A stretch of DNA of 64,000 nucleotides from Malus domestica. Taxonomy: Eukaryota > Streptophyta > Magnoliopsida > Rosales > Rosaceae. Below the pieces are notes generated by a model. That model saw nothing but the letters and a program-made list of their open reading frames with translations, was not told the origin of the DNA and searched no databases. A program made the position numbers and the translations under genes. Below, one piece after another: positions 55,438 through 64,000 of this stretch. The DNA lies in assembly GCF_042453785.1 (NCBI RefSeq), contig NC_091671.1:40504501-40568500 (forward strand). Reading direction: 5' to 3'. Within the stretch, counting starts at the first letter, position 1. Every line of letters starts with the position of its first letter.

Positions 55438-58140
55438 TACTACTACAAAAGGGCCTTATAGTGTCAGTGGGTGGTGTCGGTTTAATCTAATATAGTTGCG
55501 ACACTAACTAAACATGACGTCGGATTTACTGTCACTTATAAGCGTCATAAAATACTGGTGTCGCTTTTAAACCGACGTACACATACATTGTAATATTTTA
55601 AATACTGGTGTCGCTTTTAAGCGACATAAAGTATGAGTGTAGGGGCAAACGACTGGAAGAGCTTTTTTCAGTCAGTGTTGGCGTCGGTTTTAACCGACGC
55701 AAAAGTTTTCTTGTTTTGACGCCACATCCAAGTGCACTGACATGTCAGGCTCACGTCGGTTTGAACCGACGCAAACTTGTCCTATTTCGAGGCCACCTGC
55801 TACGACTGTCAAGTATGTCAGGGACACGTCGGTTTTAACCGATGCAAACTTGTCCTTATTTCGACGCCACACAAACTTGTCCTTATTTTTTTTAAATATC
55901 TTAAAGCGTGCGTCGGTTCTGAGCGACATAGATTTTAGTTTTTTTTAAATATTCTAAAACCTGGTGTCGGTTGTAAGAAACATAATGATGATCTTTATAT
56001 ACTCTCCCCCGTGTTTTCTTCTTCCTCTCTTGCATTTTTCTTATTCGTTCTTCCAATTTCAAACCCTCCCCGTGTTTTCTCTCTTGCACCTTTCTTATTT
56101 GTTCTTCTTACTTCATTTGTTCCGTCTTCACAACAGTAAGTGTTTCTTGCTTCTAATATTTTTATTTTCTCCACTTATGTTTAATTTTTATGTACAATTT
56201 ATTTTTGTAGGGAATTTATTTGAGCTGGTTGAGTACATAAAGATTTGATCGACGACGGAATTCTTCCATAATTCAGGTTTCTATCACTAAATTCTTTAAT
56301 TTTTAAATTGTATAATACACAAGTTTATTTATTTAAAAGTTCTAATTTAAGTAGTTAGATAAATTTCTACTATTTTTGTTAAATTAATAAATATTTAGTC
56401 AAATTAATTAATTTTGTCACTTGAATTGTTATGAGAAAATGGAAATGAATAATAGTTATAAGCATTTATGTGAAATTGACATATTAAATATAACATAAAC
56501 TTATAATATTTAGTAATATAAGAATATATTATGTTAAATTAATTTGTTTTGCACTCTAATTGTTATTTTAATTTGTTTTTGTTGTTATTTTGATAACTTT
56601 TTGTTGTTATTTTAATTTTTTTTTACTATAATAGGTGTTGAAAATTAAAAGATTGCAGTTGTGATATAGTTCGAGGGTTGAAAGATAGAAATTGAAAATT
56701 CTAATAGTTATGCCTACATGATAGGGATTGAAAGATTGTAGGCATCTTAGTGTCAACGTAATATTTTGTCCTCGTAAAGTGGTAAAACATGGACAGGAGT
56801 TGGTTGACGATAGCTCGAAATTTGGAAGCTTATACAGCTGGAATTAATTTGTTTTTGGACCAAGCAGTTGCAAATGGTGTTGGCCCTGATAAGTTTAGAT
56901 GTCCTTGCCAAAGATGTTGTAATCGATATACTTTTGTTAAGAACACTGTTGTTGAACATCTCATATTGTATGATATGGATAAAGATTATAAAAACGCTTG
57001 GTGGCGACATCATGGTGAGAAAAACATTGGAAAGCAAAATATTGGTGGCGACATCATGGTGAGAAAAACATTGGAAAGCAAAATATGGCAATCAGAGAAG
57101 AAGAAACAGGAGATGAGGTGGCTAGTATGCATGATTTTCTTAATGATGTATTTGTCCAACCATTAACAGAAGAAGGTGTTGGGCTGTCTACTGAACCCCC
57201 TATTGGGGATGGGCATTCAGAAGAGGTGAAGACTTTTTTTAGGTTGCTTGAAGAGGCAGATCAAGATTTGTGGCCAGGATGTAAAAAGTTTAAGGAATTG
57301 GAAGCAGTTGTAAGACTGTATTAGATCAAATGTTTAGCGGGAATGCCAGACGAGATCTTCACCACTTTACTGGAGTTAATTAAAAGAATGTCGCCTAAAG
57401 GGGATTGTTTTCCTGAATCCTGTTATAAGGCAAAAAAACTTATAAATGACTTGGGTCTGACGTATGTGAAAATTGATGCATGTCCCAATGATTGCATGAT
57501 CTATTGGAAAGATACTTCGAAGTTGACTGTGTGCTCGGTTTGTGGTGAATCAAGATATAAAATTACCAAAGCAGAGGATAGCTTGAGAAAAAAGATCGTA
57601 GCTAAGGTTATGTGGTATTTTCCTTTAAAACCACAATTGCAACGATTTTTTATGTCGAAGCATACGGCTGAACATATGAGGTGGCACGCAATTGAAATGT
57701 CCTAAGGATGAGTTTATGAGGCATTCTTCAGATTCTCCAGCATTGAAGCATTTGGATAATTTATATCCGGATTTTGCGTCAGAAATTCGAAATGTTATAT
57801 TAGGGTTGGCCAATGATGGATTTAATCATTTTGCGAAAATGAGGCATGACCATAGCACATGGCCTGTGGTGCTTTCTGTTTACAATTTACCGCCCTTGAT
57901 GTGCATGAAGAAATCAAATTTGTTGTTGTCTCTATTAATACCAGGACCGCGCAGTCCTGGTAAAGATATTGATGTATACATGCGTCTACTGATTGACGAG
58001 TTAAATGAGTTATGGGAGGTGGGCACTCCCACTTATGATGCATATTCCAACCAAAGTTTTACAATGAAGGCTGCCGTCTTATGGACTATAAGTGATTTTT
58101 CGGCTTATGGAATGTTGTTAGAATGGAGTACACACTATGT
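55438..58140 (+). mobile_element. CACTA (En/Spm) transposon, decayed and truncated
   Basis: The left end TACTACTACAAAA fits a CACTA terminus with its first base or two changed. The subterminal region carries many short repeats of GTCGGTTTTAACCGACG type, in both orientations between 55480 and 55980, typical of CACTA ends. The transposase part follows. The right end is not seen, because at about 58141 the sequence switches abruptly to a Ty1/copia fossil. Confidence 0.8.
56789..58140 (+). pseudogene. CACTA TNP2-type transposase, fragmented
   Basis: The first piece starts MDRSWLTIARNLEAYTAGIN and contains CPCQRCCNRY, the transposase-associated zinc-finger-like domain. The next pieces contain CPNDCMIYWKD, CSVCGESRY and a later segment PRNVILGLANDGFNHF / HSTWPVVLSVYNLPP / PGPRSPGKDIDVYMRLLI typical of TNP2 transposases. 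A 44-bp tandem duplication (57000-57087) interrupts the first piece. At least three frame changes separate the pieces, and the C-terminal part is missing. It is not functional. Confidence 0.85.
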
Positions 58141-61100
58141 GGCCAGCCCTATCGCTGGGTTCCAGGACACTTTACTGCTTTGGCATGATCGAATAAGACA
58201 CCCTGGACGAGATATTATGCGCCATATCCTCAAAGCATCTCATGGACATCACTTGAAATCTTATACTAGCCATCCGCTTTGCAAAGCATGTTCCCTGGGG
58301 AAGTTGAACACTCAACCTTCAATTACCAAGATTATTCACGACCCCCCTAAATTTCTTCAGAGGATTCAAGAGGATATTTGTGGACATATACAACCAATGT
58401 GCGGACCATTTAGATATTTTATGGTGTTGGTTAATGTTCGTGAATCTTTCAAGATGATTGTATCAAAATTCCAAATTTTTCTACCAAGCCATTTGACCGT
58501 GGCGATGAAAAGAAGACCCAGCGCGCAGCTTTCCTAGATTGACGTTTCTGGACGTTTTGGGTATTTTAGAGGTCAAGATAGTATATTTTGAGGAATATTC
58601 CTTCTGAGGATTTGTAGAGGACGTTTCAAGCTTTCAAAAGAGACCTTTTGGGACCAAATCAAAGTTGATTTGGTCAGTCAAAAGACTAATTTTCTGAGAA
58701 CTCCGAATTTCAGTTTAAATAGGAAACCTTTTATTTTCTGTTTTATTATTTTATTATGTTTCCTAGTTTTATTCTAAGACCTTTTCTAGGTAGGATTTTA
58801 TTTGATAGTAGTATAAATAAGACTTTTTAGCCATTAGATCAGGGGGAGACGCATTATTTTGGAGACCTACTTTTTACCTATAAGGTGTTTTCATTCTTTT
58901 TTCTATTTAATATATTTTCTTTAGTTTTTATTATGATTGTTCATAACTAATTTCTTTTGCTAGGACGAAGCCATGAGCTTTAGCATGAATATGTGATTTT
59001 ATTAATATGCTTATGAATGGATGCATGCTTGCTTTGAATTATTAATTACCGCGATTAAACTATTTAATTGTCTAAGTGATTCGCGACCATTAGGATTTTT
59101 AGACAAGTAATTTGATGTAATTTATGTTGGAACATCACCCTAAAATTGGGGAGGGCTTCTTGTGACTAGTAATTGTAAGTTCACTTAAGGCAAACATCAC
59201 GCTTTTAAGGGTTGCATGGTTTTTCAAATGATTTTCACAAAACTTAATGAGTCTTGCATGTTTATATTTGATCTGAACATCACAGATGGGTTGCATGTTA
59301 GATATACGTTTTCGCTTGAACATCACAAGGAAAATATGCATTAGGGAAACCTAACCTTAAAAGCATGTATGTGGAAATTCATAAGTAATTGGTAAATTTG
59401 CATAGGATTGTTAATGGTGACGGCAGAACGCTAGTGTTTAAATTGTTTTCCAAAACCGTTTTCTTTTGCTTTCTTTACTTTGTTGATCTATTTAATTGTT
59501 TTTATATTAAATTCGTTTTTATTATTTTTAAATTCAAAATCATCTTTTTCAATCTTTGTTTTCAAATATTTAGCTAAGAATTAGTTTAAATACATATTAT
59601 TCATTCAATCCCTGCGGAAAACGACCTTACTTGAGCCGTTTATACTACAACTACCTTGTTATCTTGCAAGTATTTTTAAGTGTTTTTATTCATACTTTTG
59701 CAGGTGGTAAAAATCCTATCAGACATAGTCCCACTTAATGGACATCATAACGTTCTGCTACCTTATCAGTTTGGTAGTTTCCAAAAATCTGAATATGCAA
59801 CTTATGAACGTGGTAACCGCGTATCTTTATGGGGATCTAGATACGGAAATGTACATAAAAGTTCCAGAAGGACTTCCATTGGCTGGTTCAAATAATTCTA
59901 GACCACGCAACACTCTCTCGATTAGATTGAGGAGGTCACTTTGCGGATTGAAACAATCCGGGGGATGTGGTATAACCGTCTAAGTGAGTATTTGACAAGT
60001 CAGGGTTATGTGAACAACGAACTATGCCCGTGCGTGTTCATTAAGAAGTTATATTCTGGATTTGCAATCGTTGTAGTTTATGTCGACGACATGAACCTTG
60101 TTGGAACTTTTGCATAGCTTAAGGAAATTGCAGTGCACTTGAAATCGGAATTTGAGAAGAAAGATCTTAAGGAAAACTCGATATTGTCTCGGCCTGGAGA
60201 TCGAGCATTGTTCGAATGAAATCCTAGTACATCAATCGAACTACACCTAGAAGTTATTGCGTCGTTTTAATAAGGATAAAGCGAAGCCCTCAAGTACTTC
60301 TATGGTCGTTTGAACTCTAAATGCTAAACGATATCCCTTCCGTCCGAATGAGGGTGAGGAAGAGATTTTGGAGCCTGAAGTTCCATGCCTAAGTGCAATT
60401 GATGCTTTATTGTACTTGGCTCAATGCACTAGACTCGACATCTCCTTCACTGTTAATCTTTTGGCTAGATATAACAATGCGCCTACAAGCAGATACTGGA
60501 ATGGTGTTAAAGGCGTTTTCCGCTACCTTAAGGGTACAACATATTTGGGCTTGTTCTACAAACACAAATCCATGAGAGAAGACGATGCCCCCCTTGATCC
60601 TCGGGTTGATTCATGCCTCGTTGGTTACGCAAATGTTGGTTATCTGTCTGACCCTCATAGGGCACATTCTCAAACGATTTTTGTCTTTACCATTGGAGAT
60701 ACCGCTATATCTTGGAGTTCTACCAAGCAAACGCTAGTTGCAACTTCTTCGAACCATGCTGAGATTCTCGTCCTGAATGAAGCCTCGCGAGAGTGTTTTT
60801 AGCTGAGAGCAGTTATGGAACATATTCGAAACACTAGTGGTCTTTCTTCAGTCGTTGACCTTTCTACAACGATCTTTGAAGACAATGCAGCATGTATCGA
60901 GCAGTTAAAGAAATGATACATCAAGGGAGACAAGACCAAGCACATAGCGTCGAAGTTCTTTTATTCTCACCAGCAACAACAACATCAGAACATTGAAGTC
61001 AAGCAAATCCGTTCCCAAGATGATCTCTTCACAAAGTCACTGCCCAAGTCTACTTTTCAGAAGCTCGTCCAAGGAATCGGTATGCGTAAATTATCTGAAT

Positions 61101-61790
61101 TGAATCGCTTGTAGTCTCATTTGTAAGTTATGTCTAACTTAGGGGAGTATCTTGAAGCATACTCACTTGATCTTAATGTACTATTTTTCCTACGATTAGG
61201 AGCATTTTTTCCACTAGATTTTTGCTGCCTAACGAGGTTTTAACAAGGCACCCATCCTAGGATGATCATACTCCGTTGAGTTCACTACTTTCATCCCGTT
61301 TGACGTTTGTTTTAGACATTATGCGTACTTCTCACTTTTCTCCTTAGTCTATGGATTTTCCTCATACCTTGGGTTTTACCATAGCAATGTTTTGTGAGTT
61401 TTACTACCAATGCATACTTACGTTTATTGTATCTGAGACTCACGTTCACTCTTTATGCCAACGACTTCATCAATTGTTCTACCCCATTTGCTGAAGACCT
61501 GATGCGACGTTTTGTTTCAGTATTTACATAGGGTTGCAGTCCTATCGGATTAGGAATGTGATTGTGTAAATCCTAGTATATCTAGGAGTATCTTGTAGTT
61601 ACCTATTAGGAGTTGATTACCTATTAATCATAAAAGGGTATGAATTCTACCCATCATACTACTATAAATAAAGGCATAAGGCGATGATATAATACACACT
61701 TCAAAATTAAATCTCTCATTTTCTCTCTTGTTGCCGTTGGCCCCCTCTCCCTCTTTGTCCTTATACAGTTCAGTCAAATAGGTCTACAAC
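58141..61790 (+). mobile_element. Ty1/copia retrotransposon fossil
   Basis: After the CACTA break the frame shows the GAG-pre-integrase motif (LWHDRIRHPGRDIMRHIL, then CKACSLGKL) and the beginning of the integrase. After an LTR-like block at about 58440-59703, copia reverse transcriptase (YVDDM-type motif near 60078) and RNase H (about 60400-60930) follow. A region from about 61500 to 61790 with TATAAATAAAG looks like its 3' LTR. The 5' half is not seen. It is broken in several places and old. Confidence 0.85.
58440..59703 (+). mobile_element. LTR-like block inserted in the copia fossil
   Basis: Separates the copia integrase start from the reverse transcriptase. It contains TATAAATAAGAC and, toward the end, 'ccctgcggaaaacgacctta' with 'tatactacaac', phrases I associate with Athila-type Ty3/gypsy LTRs. 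Its boundaries and target duplication were not resolved. Confidence 0.45.
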
Positions 61791-62221
61791 ACACTTATTA
61801 TTTTTCTATTTTTAGTTTTTCAGATAACCTTACACGCACATATTACCTAAATAATTTATTTCTTCAAGGTAAAAGGAGGATGTGGATGGTTTCTTTTGGA
61901 CATCTCGCCTAATATTAGAGTCAGTTTCTCGGCCACCAATGAACCAAGAAAAACGAAAAAAAATGGGAAGTCTCACATCAGTGACAACTGGAACATAAAC
62001 AATTTTTCTATCTAGTATTACTCTCGATTTGGAAATGTCTTCCAATCTGGATTTACCCCAAAAGAAAACGTTTTCAAATCCGCTTTTAAAGTTAACCACA
62101 ACTTAGCGCAAACAAAATCTAAATAACCGGTTGTAAAACTAATTTAAGATTTTGACCGGAAAATATTGCTATCCAACTCTGTCTTTACAGCTAGGGAAGG
62201 CAATACGTGCAATTTATCTAC
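61791..62221. other. Spacer, no gene seen
   Basis: AT-rich DNA with weak frames only. It may be further repeat. Confidence 0.4.
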
Positions 62222-62397
62222 CTGCATAGCATGTCTATGAAGCTGAATGCTGTGCAGCAGAACCAGGCCCTGCTTACCTTGAAAAAAGACTGTCAAAGAG
62301 CCATCTGCAACCATCTGAAAGAGCGACTGAAGAGAATCATCCTCAAACAAACTTTGTGCTGCCAAAGGATGGTTTGCCAGTGCCTTCATAACATGCT
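62222..62397 (-). pseudogene. BEACH-domain protein exon fragment (C2/LYST-like), tentative
   Basis: The minus-strand exon reads HVMKALANHPLAAQSLFEDD, then SLQSLFQMVADGSLTVF and LLHSIQLHRHAMQ, ended by a donor CAG|GTAGAT. This resembles an exon from the armadillo-like middle of plant BEACH-domain proteins (C2 type) as I remember them. No neighbouring exon of such a gene was found on either side within the window, so it is probably a captured or stranded exon. Confidence 0.5.
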
Positions 62398-62784
62398 CAT
62401 CATTCCCTTATACCCGCATAATTATAGGTTAGAAACAAAAAGAAAGTTAAAAACATACCATGAACCGATAACATAACAAACACAAGAGCACAATAACGTA
62501 CAAGCAAAGACTAAGTTTAGTATGAAAAAAAATGTCACGCACTACTACCGGCTGTTGTTCAAATATGTGAAATATACACCTCAAACAGGGGAAAAAATAC
62601 AGATGTTAGAATAACAGCAAATCCTGGCATGTTCAAATAATGTCACGATTCAAAATGCTACAAGGTTATACTTGTACCAAACACTACATAACAGCAATTA
62701 AGCCTATTGTGTTTTCAAAATCAAACTTTGCATACATTGATGATCCATGTGTAACAAACATGTATGGTTTTGTATACCATTAAT

Positions 62785-63450
62785 TAAAAGCTACCTCAAG
62801 CCGACGGACTTGACCAGCATCACCGTCATAACCTTTATCAGCTGTAAATAGTTCATCACGATCAGTAGCCTTTTGGGCTGTTTGAGACATGTAGGCCAAT
62901 ATTGCAGACCAGGCAGCAATAGGGGGAAACTGTTCCATTTTCTACCATTTTTCTCAAAACAGTGGCATGCAAGAATATGTAATCCGGCTTTGGCAACACG
63001 AAAATACAGATCAATCAGTGTCTCCTTCTCTAACAAGTTTTGTTTTGTTTTTGCAATAGCATGCTCTACCAGCCCATAAGCCTTCTCAAGCTAGACATTG
63101 AACACGAAACCTTTCGACAAGACTCGTTAGGAGCTCATTCATAACATATTTCATAGGAAAATTTTCCGTCTGCACATGCTGCTCATGCAACTTCCATGCA
63201 TCATTTAGTCTATGCTCATCAATTGCATTCTGTATGTCCCCGGTTAATTTAGCCGGATCTCAAGCCCGGCCTGGACCAAGATCGTTCCCACCACAGTCGA
63301 AAAGCAGGTTCCTTTAACTGCAAGTCTCCCTGGTAATCCCAAAACATCTTGTAAACTCTACTTGGCCAACGAAGAAAACCCAAAAGAACACAGAAACCGG
63401 CCCCGCATTTGAACAAGCTCGAAGCTGAGGATTCCGAGAACATATAGAGC
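62785..63450 (-). pseudogene. PPR/TPR-like gene fragment
   Basis: On the minus strand helical-repeat segments appear in order but in changing frames: DIQNAIDEHRLNDAWKLHEQ, MKYVMNELLTSLVERF, AYGLVEHAIAKTKQNLLEKE, then MVENGTVSPIAAWSAILAYM. This resembles the start of a pentatricopeptide-like plant protein (At1g76280-like, from memory). At least two frame changes and a stop after the N-terminal segment KMFWDYQGDLQLKEPAF mark it as a pseudogene or as badly disrupted. The gene would continue to the left, but no more of it is recognised. Confidence 0.55.
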
Positions 63451-64000
63451 AGAAAGGGAAACCGAAGTTATCCAACGATGGATGAATTTCTTCACAGAAA
63501 AGAATCTTAACCACAAAAACATTTACCACTCAACTCCTAACTTGCCTATTTCTAACTTGAGGAGCAAGTAACCAAGGACATTGAAGTGGCCAGCTTCGTT
63601 GAGGCATTTAATCAAGCAGCTAGTGGTTGAACTGAGGTTGAAAGGAGAAAAGCGTTTTACTGGACGTCCAGGTATAAGTTCAAGTTAATTTGGCGTCGGT
63701 ATGTCCGGATAAAAAAAAGGAGGAAAGTTCGAATATCTAACGTTACAGAGAGGGAGAGAATGAGCTGTGGAAGTGAGGGGGCGAGGGAAAGAAGCCGGGT
63801 CGGTTTTGCGAACAAATAAAAACGGGTTCTCTATTGGGCCTTTGCATGGACAATTTGGACCGGTGGGCTGCTTTATTCTTTGGTGTAGTTGGTTTGGTTT
63901 GGTTTAATAAAAGAGAATGGGAATTGACTTCCGCTTGCACCAATTTTTCCGTGTATTTATCAATAATAACCAAAATGTAACAAACAATTTCATAAATGTC
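63451..64000. other. Right-edge spacer
   Basis: No supported gene. It may include the promoter of the disrupted minus-strand gene. Confidence 0.4.

Noticed and set aside
55438-55980. Possible CRISPR-like array from repeated GTCGGTTTTAACCGACG
   Set aside because: Spacing is irregular, both orientations occur and the genome is eukaryotic. These are CACTA subterminal repeats.
56753-57091. 112-codon minus-strand frame
   Set aside because: Shadow of the CACTA transposase.

Overview
The window is nuclear DNA of a eudicot plant. Genes have GT-AG introns and plant-specific families (EID1 F-box, pectin methylesterase inhibitor, plant USP domains), the spacers are AT-rich, and nested plant transposons are common. 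The protein sequences and repeat types look like Rosaceae (apple/pear group), but that is recognition from memory and no search was run.

Left half (1-32.6 kb) is gene-bearing. A PIF/Harbinger DNA transposon (2067-4582) sits inside an LTR-like remnant. Then come a two-exon PMEI-domain gene (-), the seven-exon ribosome-biogenesis gene PPAN (+), the two-exon mitochondrial LYR-motif gene MZM1 (-), an uncharacterised two-exon plant gene (-), the complex I subunit NDUFS5 (+), the splicing factor SR34 with thirteen coding exons (+), the single-exon phytochrome-A signalling F-box gene EID1 (+), and a tandem pair of four-exon universal stress protein genes (-). All exon boundaries were derived by hand from reading frame, splice consensus and family sequence. 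MITEs, a SINE fragment and tandem duplications lie in the introns and spacers.

Middle (32.6-41.7 kb) holds a Ty3/gypsy gag fossil and a segmental duplication of about 2.1-2.5 kb. The duplication carries two near-identical copies of a four-exon gene (133 and 131 aa) that I do not recognise. A truncated LTR and a MITE lie between the copies, and a hAT-type MITE marks the 3' edge.

Right part (41.7-61.8 kb) is mostly transposon. A 12,489-bp Ty3/gypsy element of the Tat type looks whole: its two 513-bp LTRs read as identical, it has a 5-bp target duplication, a single gag-pol frame with two RNase H domains, and an antisense coiled-coil frame near its 3' end. A 707-bp hAT element lies 31 bp beyond it. 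An MCM7 exon fragment follows, then a decayed CACTA transposon joined to a Ty1/copia fossil that itself contains an LTR-like block. The last 2 kb carry fragments resembling a BEACH-domain gene and a PPR/TPR-like gene.

The host genes are unrelated housekeeping or signalling genes with no operon logic. The strongest candidates for new biology are the antisense gene cassette of the Tat element, flanked by copies of the sequence next to the polypurine tract, and the duplicated unknown four-exon gene.
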